A DNA stretch of 64,000 nt, taken from contig NZ_MRST01000024.1 of the NCBI RefSeq assembly GCF_001902145.1, positions 1-64,000 on the forward strand, given 5' to 3'. The translations under genes were made by a program, and so were the position numbers. The notes below the pieces were generated by a model. It was not told the origin of the DNA. It did no database searches and worked only from the letters and a program-made list of their open reading frames with translations. Shown here piece by piece: positions 21,201 to 28,512 of this stretch. Numbering within the stretch: position 1 is the first letter of the stretch; every line of letters starts with the position of its first letter. This DNA comes from Pseudomonas fluorescens (GTDB lineage: Bacteria; Pseudomonadota; Gammaproteobacteria; Pseudomonadales; Pseudomonadaceae).

Positions 21201-24200
21201 TTATCCACAAGGCTGGCGGTGTAGACGATGTTGCCGCCTTCGCCAACGGTGGTGGTGGCGGTCAGAACTACATCAACCTTATCGATGGTGTCGTTGATCG
21301 TGGTGGTTGCGCCATTGCCTGCCACTTCGAGTTTTTCGAAGTTGCCGCCAGCAGTTTCAGTGATCTTGACGGTCTGGGTGCTCTTATCGATGAACACGTC
21401 ATCGGTAGGCGCAGGCACGGTTACGGTGCCAACGGTTTCGCCGGCTTTGATGGTGATGCTTGAGCCGTTGTCGAGTTTCAACGTTACGTCAGTGCCCGCT
21501 TTATTGGAAAGCGTTGCGGTGTACGTAATCTGACCACCTTCGTTTGCCTCGGACGGAGCCGTCAGCGTCACGGTGGTGGTGTTGTCGGTACCCGGTGTGT
21601 CAGTCACAGTTGTAGTGACGTTATCGGTACCTGGGACCAGATTTTCAAAATGCTCGCCACCGGCCACGCCTTTGATAGTGGTAATAACGGTTTGATCACC
21701 CTTGTACACATCATCAGGAGCAACAATCGAAACACTGCCGCTCGACTGATTCACTCCGATGGTGATGGTCTTGCCGTTATCCAAAGTAACGGTCAGCGGA
21801 TTGGTGATGTTGCTCACCGGTGCGCCGTTTTTATCCACAAGGCTGGCGGTGTAGACGATATTGCCGCCTTCGCCGACAGTGGTGGTGGCGGTCAGAACAA
21901 CGTCCACCTTGTCGATGGTGTCGTTGATCGTCGTCGTTGCGCCGTTGCCTGCAACTTCCAACTTCTCGAAGTTGCCGCCAGAAGCGTCAGTGATCTTGAC
22001 GGTCTGGGTGCTCTTATCGATGAACACGTCATCGGTAGGCGCAGGGACGGTCACGGTGCCAACAGTTTCACCAGCTTTGATGGTGATCGACGAGCCGTTA
22101 TCCAGCTTCAAAGTGACATCGGTGCCAGCCTTGTTGCTCAAGGTCGCGGTGTACGTAATCTGCCCACCCTCGTTTGCTTCGGCCGGAGCCGTCAGCGTAA
22201 CGGTGGTGGTGTTGTCGGTACCCGGTGTATCCGTAACGGTGGTGTTCACTGCCGTCGTGCCAGGGACCAAGTTTTCAAAGTGCTCGCCGCCGGTCACGCC
22301 TTTGATGGCGGTGGTGACGGTCTGGTCGCCTTTGTAAACATCATCCGGCGCGATGGTGGTGATGGAGCCGCTCGACTGATTCACACCGATGGTGATTGTC
22401 TTGCCGTTGTCCAAGGTGACGGTCAGCGGGTTGGTGATGTTAGTCACCGGTGCGCCGTTTTTATCCACAAGGCTGGCGGTGTAAACGATGTTGCCGCCTT
22501 CGCCGACAGTGGTAGTGGCGGTCAGGACCACATCGACCTTGTCGATGGTGTCGTTGATCGTGGTGGTCGCACCATCGCCCGCAACTTCCAACTTCTCAAA
22601 ATTCCCGCCAGAGGTCTCAGTGATCTTGACCGTCTGCGTGCTCTTGTCGATGAACACGTCATCGGTAGGCGCGGGCACGGTTACGGTGCCAACAGTTTCG
22701 CCAGCTTTGATCGTGATCGACGAACCGTTATCCAGCTTCAGGGTGACGTCAGTGCCAGCCTTGTTGCTCAAGGTCGCGGTGTACGTGATCTGGCCACCTT
22801 CGTTAACTGCATTTGGCGCAGTCAGGGTGACAGTCGTTGTGTTGTCGGTACCGGGGGTATCGGTGACAGTGGTGTTCACTGCCGTCGTGCCAGGGACCAG
22901 GTTCTCGAAATGCTCGCCGCCGGTTACGCCTTTGATAGCAGTAGTGACGGTCTGGTCGCCTTTGTAAACATCATCAGGAGCAAGAACCGAAACGCTACCG
23001 GTCGATTGGTTTACGCCAATGGTGATGGTCTGGCCGTTATCCAAAGTCACGGTCAACGGGTTGGTGATGTTGGTCACCGGTGCGCCGTTCTTATCCACAA
23101 GGCTGGCGGTGTAGACGATGTTGCCGCCTTCGCCAACGGTGGTGGTCGCGGTCAGGACTACATCGACCTTGTCGATGGTGTCGTTGATCGTGGTGGTTGC
23201 GCCATTACCTGCGACTTCCAGTTTTTCGAAGTTGCCACCAGTGGTCTCGGTGATCTGAACGGTCTGCGTGCTCTTATCGATAAACACGTCATCGGTAGGC
23301 GCAGGCACGGTTACGGTGCCAACGGTGTCGCCGGCCTTGATGGTGATGCTTGAACCGTTGTCGAGCTTCAGTGTTACGTCAGTGCCCGCTTTGTTGGAAA
23401 GCGTGGCGGTGTACGTAATCTGCCCACCTTCGTTTGCCTCAGCCGGGGCCGTCAACGTAACGGTGGTGGTGTTATCGGTGCCAGGGTTATCGGTGACAGT
23501 AGTGTTCACTGCCGTCGTGCCAGGGACCAGGTTTTCGAAGTGCTCGCCGCCGGTCACGCTTTTGATGGCGGTAGTGACAGTTTGATCGCCTTTGTACACA
23601 TCATCCGGCGCGATGGTGGTGATAGAGCCACTCGACTGATTCACACCAATGGTGATGGTCTTGCCGTTATCGAGGGTGACGGTCAGCGGATTGGTGATGT
23701 TAGTCACCGGCGCACCGTTTTTATCCACAAGGCTAGCGGTGTAGACGATGTTGCCGCCTTCACCAACGGTGGTGGTGGCCGTCAGGACCACATCGACCTT
23801 GTCGATGGTGTCGTTGATCGTGGTCGTTGCGCCGCTGCCTGCAACTTCCAGTTTTTCGAAGTTGCCGCCGGTGGTTTCGGTGATCTTGACGGTCTGCGTG
23901 CTCTTATCGATGAACACGTCATCGGTAGGCGCAGGGACAGTGACGGTGCCAACGGTTTCGCCAGCTTTGATGGCGATCGACGAGCCGTTATCCAACTTCA
24001 GCGTGACGTCAGTGCCGGCCTTGTTGCTCAAGGTCGCGGTGTAGGTGATCTGGCCACCTTCGTTAACCGCACTTGGCGCGGTCAGTGTGACAGTCGTTGT
24101 ATTGTCGGTACCAGGTGTGTCCGTAACAGTGGTGTTCACCGCTGTAGTACCTGGCACTAGGTTTTCAAAGTGCTCGCCACCGGTCACGCCTTTGATAGCA

Positions 24201-26779
24201 GTGGTGACGGTCTGGTCGCCCTTGTACACGTCATCAGGAGCAACAACCGAAACGCTACCGCTCGATTGGTTTACGCCGATGGTGATGGTTTTACCGTTGT
24301 CCAAAGTAACGGTCAGCGGATTGGTGATGTTAGTCACCGGTGCGCCGTTTTTATCCACAAGGCTGGCCGTGTAGACGATGTTGCCGCCTTCGCCAACGGT
24401 GGTGGTAGCGGTCAGGACCACATCAACTTTATCGATGGTGTCGTTGATCGTGGTGGTCGCGCCGTTGCCTGCGACTTCGAGTTTTTCGAAGTTGCCGCCA
24501 GCAGTCTCAGTGATCTGAACGGTCTGCGTGCTCTTATCGATGAACACATCATCGGTAGGCGCAGGGACGGTCACAGTGCCAACAGTTTCGCCAGCCTTAA
24601 TGACGATCGACGAGCCGTTATCCAGCTTCAGCGTGACGTCAGTACCAGCCTTGTTACTCAAGGTCGCCGTGTACGTGATCTGGCCACCCTCATTCGCCTC
24701 GGTCGGAGCCGTCAGTGTCACGGTAGTGGTGTTATCGGTGCCCGGTGTATCGGTAACGGTCGTGCTAACTGGGGTAGTACCTGGAACCAGATTTTCAAAA
24801 TGCTCGCCGCCGGTCACACCCTTGATAGCAGCGGTGACGGTCTGATCGCCTTTAAAAATATCGTCTGGCGCCACGGTGGTAACGGTGCCGCTGGATTGGT
24901 TAACACCGATAGTAATGATCTGACCGTTATCCAAAGTGACGGTCAACGGGTTAGTGATGTTAGTTACCGGCGCGCCGTTTTTATCCACAAGGCTAGCGGT
25001 GTAGACGATGTTTCCGCCTTCGCCAACGGTAGTAGTCGCCGTCAGCACCACATCAACCTTATCGAGGGTGTCGTTGATCGTGGTGGTCGCACCATCGCCC
25101 GCAACTTCCAATTTCTCGAAATTGCCGCCAGAGGTCTCAGTGATCTTGACCGTCTGCGTGCTCTTGTCGATGAACACATCATCGCTAGGCGCAGGGACAG
25201 TCACGGTGCCAACGGTCTCGCCAGCCTTGATGGTGATCGATGAACCGTTATCCAGCTTCAGCGTGACATCAGTGCCCGCTTTATTCGAAAGAGTGGCGGT
25301 ATACGTAACCTGACCACCTTCGTTCGCCTCGGTTGGCGCTGTCAGCGTCACAGTGGTGGTGTCGATCGAATCGGTAATGGTGGTAACCGCAGGCGTGGTA
25401 TTCGGTACCAGGTTCTCGAAGTTACCGCCCGTTGTACCGGTGATGGTGGTGCTGACGGTCGAGCCATTGTTGTAAACGTCGTTGGCCGGCGTATCGACCA
25501 CAACGCTGCCTGTCGACTCACCGGCCTTGATGGTGATCACCGAGCCATTGCTCAAGGTGACGTTCACCGGCGTCTGCGCCGGGTTGGTCAGGGTGGCGGT
25601 GTAGGTGATCTGACCGCCTTCGGTCACGGTCGAACCAGCGGTCAGGGTGACGGTGGTGGTGTCGATCGAATCGGTAATGGTAGTGACCGCAGGCGTGGTA
25701 TTGGGCACCAGGTTTTCGAAGTTGCCGCCCGTTGCCCCCGTGATGGTGGTGCTGACGGTGGAACCATTGTTGTAAACGTCGTTGGCCGGCGTATCGACCA
25801 CAACGGTCCCCGTCGACTCACCGGCCTTGATGGTGATCACCGAGCCATTGCTCAAGGTGACGTTCACCGGCGTCTGCGCCGGGTTGGTCAGGGTGGCGGT
25901 GTAGGTGATCTGGCCGCCTTCGGTTACGGTCGAACCAGCGGTCAGAGTGACCGTGGTGGTGTCGATGGTATCGGTAATCTGCGTCACGGCCGGGTTAGGG
26001 TCGATGGTCAATACCAGGTTGCCGCCACCGGTGGTGCCCGTAACGCCCACGCTGATCTGGCTAGGGTCGTTGTACGGGGTGTCGTTGGGAGCCAGGGGTA
26101 CGTTGACCGTACCGGTCAGTTGGCCTGACGGGATAGTAATCACCGCGCCATTGGACAAGGTGACGGTAAGGTCGCTGCTGGATGGCCGCGTCACGGTCGC
26201 GGTGTAGGTCAGCACGCCACCGGCTTCAGTGATGGTGGGGGTTGCGCTCAGGGACAGGGTCGAAGGCTGCAGCACCAGGTTGCCCGCGTCAGCGGAGCCT
26301 GGGGCACCGGTCAGCGCGTTGAGAGCCGAAGTGCCCTGACCAAGCGTACCGGTTGGGAAGCCGATGGTCGGATCGACACGGCCGGCGGTCGCATCCAGCA
26401 CCACGAAGCTGTGGCCACCCCCGGCGGCGCCGTTACCGGCAGCGTTTGCGCCGGCGGCGGTGGCTTCCAGGTCGGTGGTCGGGTCGGCGCCAGCGGCGAT
26501 GGCTTGTTGCAGCTCGGCAACCGAAGGCGCGGCTTGCTCGCTGGCAGCGGCGAGGTCGAGGCTGGAGTCCGGCAGGTCGGCGCTCCACTGGGTGGAGCGG
26601 CCCAGGTCCAGGATGCGCCCGTCGGCCAGTTCCAGGCTCACGGCACCCGACATACCGGTGTCGATCTGGTCGCCCGCGAACAAGCGATCACCTTCAACGA
26701 GAACGCGGCGAGCACTTCCCGGAGAAATAACGAAAACTTGACCAACAATGCTTTTGACGATGGCAACAACACTGCTCAT
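12242..26779 (-). CDS. lapA: LapA giant surface adhesin (type I secreted, RTX, LapG-cleaved)
   Basis: A 4845-residue biofilm adhesin. Residues 1-110 form the retention module and end in TAAG at 107-110, the exact LapG cleavage position of P. fluorescens LapA. After a short Ala/Gly linker come two near-identical ~100-residue repeats (about 290-475). These are followed by 15 tandem double repeats of about 210 residues (about 475-3480), each with an ANEGGQITYTATLSNKAG half and a GEGGNIVYTASLVDKNG half. The C-terminal part has Calx-beta-like and cadherin-like segments (EDTALSLTWANFGVSDVDS), a PA14-like domain, a von Willebrand A domain with MIDAS motif DTSGS (about 4355), RTX nonapeptides (GGAGDDILFGQGGNDTLDGG, about 4690) and a type I secretion signal. 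The frame extends to 26821, but the ATG at 26779 (MSSVVAIVKS) has GGAG nine bases upstream. It is divergent from its exporter lapEBC. A small gene sits beyond the terminator. Confidence 0.95.
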   Translation of the reverse strand: MSSVVAIVKSIVGQVFVISPGSARRVLVEGDRLFAGDQIDTGMSGAVSLELADGRILDLGRSTQWSADLPDSSLDLAAASEQAAPSVAELQQAIAAGADPTTDLEATAAGANAAGNGAAGGGHSFVVLDATAGRVDPTIGFPTGTLGQGTSALNALTGAPGSADAGNLVLQPSTLSLSATPTITEAGGVLTYTATVTRPSSSDLTVTLSNGAVITIPSGQLTGTVNVPLAPNDTPYNDPSQISVGVTGTTGGGNLVLTIDPNPAVTQITDTIDTTTVTLTAGSTVTEGGQITYTATLTNPAQTPVNVTLSNGSVITIKAGESTGTVVVDTPANDVYNNGSTVSTTITGATGGNFENLVPNTTPAVTTITDSIDTTTVTLTAGSTVTEGGQITYTATLTNPAQTPVNVTLSNGSVITIKAGESTGSVVVDTPANDVYNNGSTVSTTITGTTGGNFENLVPNTTPAVTTITDSIDTTTVTLTAPTEANEGGQVTYTATLSNKAGTDVTLKLDNGSSITIKAGETVGTVTVPAPSDDVFIDKSTQTVKITETSGGNFEKLEVAGDGATTTINDTLDKVDVVLTATTTVGEGGNIVYTASLVDKNGAPVTNITNPLTVTLDNGQIITIGVNQSSGTVTTVAPDDIFKGDQTVTAAIKGVTGGEHFENLVPGTTPVSTTVTDTPGTDNTTTVTLTAPTEANEGGQITYTATLSNKAGTDVTLKLDNGSSIVIKAGETVGTVTVPAPTDDVFIDKSTQTVQITETAGGNFEKLEVAGNGATTTINDTIDKVDVVLTATTTVGEGGNIVYTASLVDKNGAPVTNITNPLTVTLDNGKTITIGVNQSSGSVSVVAPDDVYKGDQTVTTAIKGVTGGEHFENLVPGTTAVNTTVTDTPGTDNTTTVTLTAPSAVNEGGQITYTATLSNKAGTDVTLKLDNGSSIAIKAGETVGTVTVPAPTDDVFIDKSTQTVKITETTGGNFEKLEVAGSGATTTINDTIDKVDVVLTATTTVGEGGNIVYTASLVDKNGAPVTNITNPLTVTLDNGKTITIGVNQSSGSITTIAPDDVYKGDQTVTTAIKSVTGGEHFENLVPGTTAVNTTVTDNPGTDNTTTVTLTAPAEANEGGQITYTATLSNKAGTDVTLKLDNGSSITIKAGDTVGTVTVPAPTDDVFIDKSTQTVQITETTGGNFEKLEVAGNGATTTINDTIDKVDVVLTATTTVGEGGNIVYTASLVDKNGAPVTNITNPLTVTLDNGQTITIGVNQSTGSVSVLAPDDVYKGDQTVTTAIKGVTGGEHFENLVPGTTAVNTTVTDTPGTDNTTTVTLTAPNAVNEGGQITYTATLSNKAGTDVTLKLDNGSSITIKAGETVGTVTVPAPTDDVFIDKSTQTVKITETSGGNFEKLEVAGDGATTTINDTIDKVDVVLTATTTVGEGGNIVYTASLVDKNGAPVTNITNPLTVTLDNGKTITIGVNQSSGSITTIAPDDVYKGDQTVTTAIKGVTGGEHFENLVPGTTAVNTTVTDTPGTDNTTTVTLTAPAEANEGGQITYTATLSNKAGTDVTLKLDNGSSITIKAGETVGTVTVPAPTDDVFIDKSTQTVKITDASGGNFEKLEVAGNGATTTINDTIDKVDVVLTATTTVGEGGNIVYTASLVDKNGAPVSNITNPLTVTLDNGKTITIGVNQSSGSVSIVAPDDVYKGDQTVITTIKGVAGGEHFENLVPGTDNVTTTVTDTPGTDNTTTVTLTAPSEANEGGQITYTATLSNKAGTDVTLKLDNGSSITIKAGETVGTVTVPAPTDDVFIDKSTQTVKITETAGGNFEKLEVAGNGATTTINDTIDKVDVVLTATTTVGEGGNIVYTASLVDKNGAPVTNITNPLTVTLDNGKTITIGVNESSASVSVVAPDDVYKGDQTVTTAIKGVTGGEHFENLVPGTTAVNTTVTDTPGTDNTTTVTLTAPAEANEGGQITYTATLSNKAGTDVTLKLDNGSSITIKAGETVGTVTVPAPTDDVFIDKSTQTVQITETAGGNFEKLEVAGNGATTTINDTIDKVDVVLTATTTVGEGGNIVYTASLVDKNGAPVTNITNPLTVTLDNGKTITIGVNQSSGSVTTIAPDDVYKGDQTVTTAIKGVTGGEHFENLVPGTTAVNTTVTDTPGTDNTTTVTLTAPSEANEGGQITYTATLSNKAGTDVTLKLDNGSSITIKAGETVGTVTVPAPTDDVFIDKSTQTVKITETTGGNFEKLEVAGNGATTTINDTIDKVDVVLTATTTVGEGGNIIYTASLVDKNGAPVTNITSPLTVTLDNGKTITIGVNQSSGSVSVLAPDDVYKGDQTVTTAIKGVTGGEHFENLVPGTTPVNTTVTDTPGTDNTTTVTLTAPAEANEGGQITYTATLSNKAGTDVTLKLDNGSSITIKAGETIGTVTVPAPTDDVFIDKSTQTVKITDASGGNFEKLEVAGSGATTTINDTIDKVDVVLTATTTVGEGGNIVYTASLVDKNGAPVTNITNPLTVTLDNGKTITIGVNQSSGSVSVVAPDDVYKGDQTVTTAIKGVTGGEHFENLVPGTTAVNTTVTDTPGTDNTTTVTLTAPNAVNEGGQITYTATLSNKAGTDVTLKLDNGSSITIKAGETVGTVTIPAPTDDVFIDKSTQTVKITDASGGNFEKLEVAGNGATTTINDTIDKVDVVLTATTTVGEGGNIVYTASLVDKNGAPVTNITNPLTVTLDNGKTITIGVNQSSGSITTVAPDDVYKGDQTVTTAIKGVTGGEHFENLVPGTTAVNTTVTDTPGTDNTTTVTLTAPSVVNEGGQITYTATLSNKAGTDVTLKLDNGSNITIKAGETVGTVTVPAPTDDVFIDKSTQTVKITETTGGNFEKLEVAGNGATTTINDTIDKVDVVLTATTTVGEGGNIVYTASLVDKNGAPVTNITNPLTVTLDNGKTITIGVNQSSGSITTVAPDDVYKGDQTVTTAIKGVTGGEHFENLVPGTTAVNTTVTDTPGTDNTTTVTLTAPSVVNEGGQITYTATLSNKAGTDVTLKLDNGSSITIKAGETVGTVTVPAPTDDVFIDKSTQTVKITDASGGNFEKLEVAGNGATTTINDTIDKVDVVLTATTTVGEGGNIVYTASLVDKNGAPVTNITNPLTVTLDNGKTITIGVNQSSGSITTVAPDDVYKGDQTVTTAIKGVTGGEHFENLVPGTTAVNTTVTDTPGTDNTTTVTLTAPSAVNEGGQITYTATLSNKAGTDVTLKLDNGSSITIKAGETVGTVTVPAPTDDVFIDKSTQTVKITETTGGNFEKLEVAGNGATTTINDTIDKVDVVLTATTTVGEGGNIVYTASLVDKNGAPVTNITNPLTVTLDNGKTITIGVNQSSGSITTIAPNDVYKGDQTVTTAIKGVTGGEHFENLVPGTTAVNTTVTDTPGTTDLTTVTLSAPTAVNEGGQITYTATLSNKAGSDMVVQLDNGSSINIKAGETVGTVTVPAPTDDVFIDKSTQTVKITGTTGGNFEGVTITPAGATTTINDTIDDVTVVLKATGSVSEGGQIVYTASLVDKNGAAVNNVGSDLVVRLDNGSTITIGNGKSTSFTTATAPNDAYLGANDVSAKITNVVSGGDKYEHLIVDGSPVVTKVTDVVTDTKISITGDGSVTEGGTAHYTLTLTNPPQTDVTVTLKYSGTATDGSDFTGVYTVKIPAGSSSVPFDIRTLDDKITEPTEQIVITIDKVTGGNFENLVIDKGTVTTNILDNDAPPVIDLDANNSSGAVGADYKTTFTEGGTGVSIADTDINITDPDSTQLTGATVVLTNSQPGDSLNFSGVSGILVTPTTDPVTGKITLTLTGTASLADYMQQIKNITFTNNSHDPSTTPRTITVTVTDGGNYSNVATTTVNVVAVNDAPVATGGAVTGTEDTALSLTWANFGVSDVDSPQASLGVKITELPVAGKMQYLAADGSTWTNVTSGQTFTKAQIDGGQLRFTPNANESGADGYGGTGVGNKQADYAQFKFQPTDGKDLGTSATVKVDITPVADAPTLSVADNNVASTGLVKQGWNSIAGLGNNGNGAAPDVLKKAIDNAGTPNSTSVVTNVESVDNVAAGSGSKISGLIYMEAGKSYTFSGIADDSVVVNVGGKDVASGLWGTNSGKFSGSFTPTTTGYYSLEIYQANQAGPGSFDVNLSVNGGAVQNLSTSTVPLYTGLTDLTNAGVTLSDLHGSNGDGYYVGYKLNEGQENGTVKLSKVTTALTDTDGSETLSVKISGIPAGSVLTDASGHTFTAGKTVGEVNVTGWDLNTLTIKPPTYYSGQFNLTVTSTSTESIGGSATTTAQLPVTVHPATYNPVTGTSGSDTINGTDGNDIVVADIGGLNVVQGKNYNIAFMIDTSGSMGADSIAAAKTSLTTTFNSLKNSIGASTSGTVNIFLADFSDQVNRTVTVNLKDPGALDSLQKVLDSMVSTGGTNYEDVFKAASNFFKSAQATGNTGAINTTYFITDGQPTFYQGSEQTNPYLYGNVRLDDVVTMNNYTIGTATRISIDSNNYLDINSAGKVTLWSYGWGYNKGIIHAQGDGTYEISVQGGLGYDTDYYTTANSNSAFALLKGLSTGGVEAIGLNSGVSLNQLAPYDSDGKPQANIDPKDLANAILGHTEATLPGADTINGGDGNDILFGDLVSFSGINGEGYNALQAFVAQKTGVAVSAVTASNVHQYVTEHYLDFGASGAKDAGDSLLGGAGDDILFGQGGNDTLDGGKGNDILLGGTGNDILIGGSGSDTFVWKAGDIGNDVIKDFKASEGDRIDLRDLLKGETDSTIDNYLKITTVDGVSTLQVSSEGKLNAAGGLANADVTIKLEGNDWSHASINSLISGADPTIKIDHT
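16500..25350 (-). repeat. Tandem ~630-bp repeats inside lapA (15 units)
   Basis: The frame repeats with an exact 630-bp period; for example the motif near 16818 recurs at 18078 and 19338, twice the period apart each time. Counting protein units that start ..VTLTAP..(E/A)(A/V)NEGGQ gives 14 highly similar copies and a divergent 15th at the C-terminal end (SAPTAVNEGG, then LKATGSVSEGG). Units differ at a few recurring positions (KITETTGG, KITDASGG, QITETAGG; VTTIAP, VSVVAP, VSVLAP, ITTVAP), and these variants are shuffled among copies. Two shorter ~300-bp repeats lie upstream at about 25350-25970. Confidence 0.9.
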
Positions 26780-27116
26780 TAAAATTTTCTCCGGTGATCC
26801 GTTTCGACAAATCCATTTCACAGCGTGCTATTAGCGCTGCCAATTGGGGGGGCGTAGTCTATAAATGCATTGACGTCAAATATTTGGCTAGATTTTTTAA
26901 TAATCTAGTTTGTGCCAAAGTATTGACCTTATGGCCGCCATCCTAAACAATCGCCCCCGTAATGTCACATTGATATTTATGCGGCGAACCGTCCTACATG
27001 TGTGAAGCAGTTCCGCTTTTTGAACTTTCCGACGTACGGTCATTACGGTAGCCATTATCCGACGCAGCGGTGCCAATCGCTGTGATTTGAGACAAGAAGT
27101 CTTGGGGAAATTTTAA
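26780..27116. promoter_or_regulatory. lapA-lapE divergent promoter region with nested palindromes
   Basis: 337 bp between the divergent lapA and lapE starts, AT-rich in the middle. Visible dyads are the perfect palindrome TTGACGTCAA (26870-26879); CTAGATT/AATCTAG (26888-26894 and 26902-26908), nested inside TTGGC/GCCAA (26885-26889 and 26914-26918); and ATGGC-C-GCCAT (26931-26941). TTGACC at 26923-26928 could be a -35 box for lapE. FleQ with c-di-GMP controls lapA in other pseudomonads, and GTCA/TGAC half-sites occur in its box, so the first palindrome is a candidate. This is inference only. Confidence 0.5.
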
Positions 27117-28472
27117 ATGCGTCTGCACCTGTTCATGGCAATACCGTTCGCTCTCGCCGCCAGTTTCGTACAAGCCCAGACACTGCCCCAAGCCATGCAA
27201 CAGGCATTGGATGTCCACCCGGAAATCCAGGCAGGTGTTAACAGCCGCATCGCCGCCGATTACCAATTGCGCGCCGCACAAGGTGGCTACCTGCCGCGTG
27301 TCGACCTGAACGCCGGTTACGGCCGCCAAGGAACCGACAACGCCACCACCCGCGCCAACAACCCTGGCGGCAATCACTGGGACACGCTCAACCGCGGTGA
27401 ATCCAGCCTGCGCCTGCAGCAAATGATTTTTGACGGTTTCGCCACCTCCAGCGAAGTCGGGCGTCAACAAGCCAACGTTAATTCCCGCGCTTACTCCTTG
27501 CTGGGGACTTCGGAGCGCACAGCGCTGACCGTTGCCCAGGTTTACCTGGAAGTATTGACCCGTCGTGAGTTCGTGCGTCTGGCCGAAGACAACCTGCGCA
27601 ACCACGAGCGCATTTACGACCAGATCAAGTTGCGCACCGAGCGCGGCGTCGGCAACGGTGCCGACCGGGACCAGGCCGAAGCCCGCCTGGCCCAGGCCCG
27701 CAACAACTTGATCACCGAGCAAACCAACCTGGCGGATGCGCAGGTCAATTACCTCAGCGCCGTCGGCCAGATGCCCGACCAGCTCGAGCGCCCGGCCCCG
27801 TTCATGGCCATGCTGCCGGCAGACCTGAATGAAGCGCGTCGCCAGATGCTCGACAACAGCCCGATCCTGCGTTCGGCCGAGTCGGATATCTCCGCCGCCG
27901 AGAAGCAGTACGACGCCGCCAAATCCACCTTCTACCCGCGTTTTGACGCTGAACTGGGCACCAACGCCGACAACAACGTCTCCGGTGATCCGAACCACAG
28001 CAACGGTTGGGAAGCCATGGTGCGCATGCGCTTCAACCTGTTCGCCGGTGGCAGCAACAAGGCCGACCTGCAATCGAAGTCCTACCAGGCCAACCAGGCG
28101 CTGGACATCCGTAACAACGCCTTGCGCCAACTCAATGAAGAGCTAGGCTTGGCCTGGAACGCCCTGAACAACGCCAATGCGCAATTGCCGGTCGCCCAGC
28201 AGTACGTGGATCACAGCACCCGCGTACGTACGTCCTACCAGCAACAGTTCAGCCTTGGCCAACGTACCCTGTTGGATTTGCTCGACAGCGAAAATGAATT
28301 GTTCACCGCTTCCCGCCGCCTGGAAGAAATCAAGAACATTCAGTTATTTACTCAGTACCGAATCAAGGCGACCATGGGCGAATTGCTCAAGAGCCAGGGA
28401 GTGGTTGCACCAATGGCCTCCGTCGTGCAGAACGACGTGAAACCTAAAGTCCAACTGCCTGGGATGAATTGA
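27117..28472 (+). CDS. lapE: LapE, TolC-like outer-membrane channel of the LapA type I secretion system
   Basis: A 451-residue TolC-family protein with a cleavable signal peptide (MRLHLFMAIPFALAASFVQA, then QT). It has two outer-membrane efflux repeats rich in heptad-like helices (for example RDQAEARLAQARNNLITEQ and ENELFTASRRLEEIKNIQL) and the GQRTLLDLLDSENELF signature common to TolC/AggA-type channels. It would form the outer-membrane tunnel working with LapB and LapC. GGGG lies nine bases before the ATG. lapB follows after 40 bases on the same strand. Confidence 0.93.
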   Translation: MRLHLFMAIPFALAASFVQAQTLPQAMQQALDVHPEIQAGVNSRIAADYQLRAAQGGYLPRVDLNAGYGRQGTDNATTRANNPGGNHWDTLNRGESSLRLQQMIFDGFATSSEVGRQQANVNSRAYSLLGTSERTALTVAQVYLEVLTRREFVRLAEDNLRNHERIYDQIKLRTERGVGNGADRDQAEARLAQARNNLITEQTNLADAQVNYLSAVGQMPDQLERPAPFMAMLPADLNEARRQMLDNSPILRSAESDISAAEKQYDAAKSTFYPRFDAELGTNADNNVSGDPNHSNGWEAMVRMRFNLFAGGSNKADLQSKSYQANQALDIRNNALRQLNEELGLAWNALNNANAQLPVAQQYVDHSTRVRTSYQQQFSLGQRTLLDLLDSENELFTASRRLEEIKNIQLFTQYRIKATMGELLKSQGVVAPMASVVQNDVKPKVQLPGMN

Positions 28473-28512
28473 GCCACCCCAATAGCCCCATCTGTTAGTC
28501 GAGAGTGCCCGC

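Noticed and set aside
13900-25250. Long plus-strand open frames opposite lapA (for example 14030-15811, 15830-17230, 21650-23353)
   Set aside because: They are antisense shadows of the Thr/Val/Gly-rich lapA repeats. They repeat with the same 630-bp period, lack ribosome sites and have no recognisable protein features.
16500-25350. Regular repeats that could suggest a CRISPR or satellite array
   Set aside because: The period is 630 bp, the repeats are in frame and they encode Ig-like adhesin modules; there are no spacers or cas genes.
26994-28130. 378-aa minus-strand frame overlapping lapE
   Set aside because: Overlaps the well-supported lapE gene; no motif or ribosome site.
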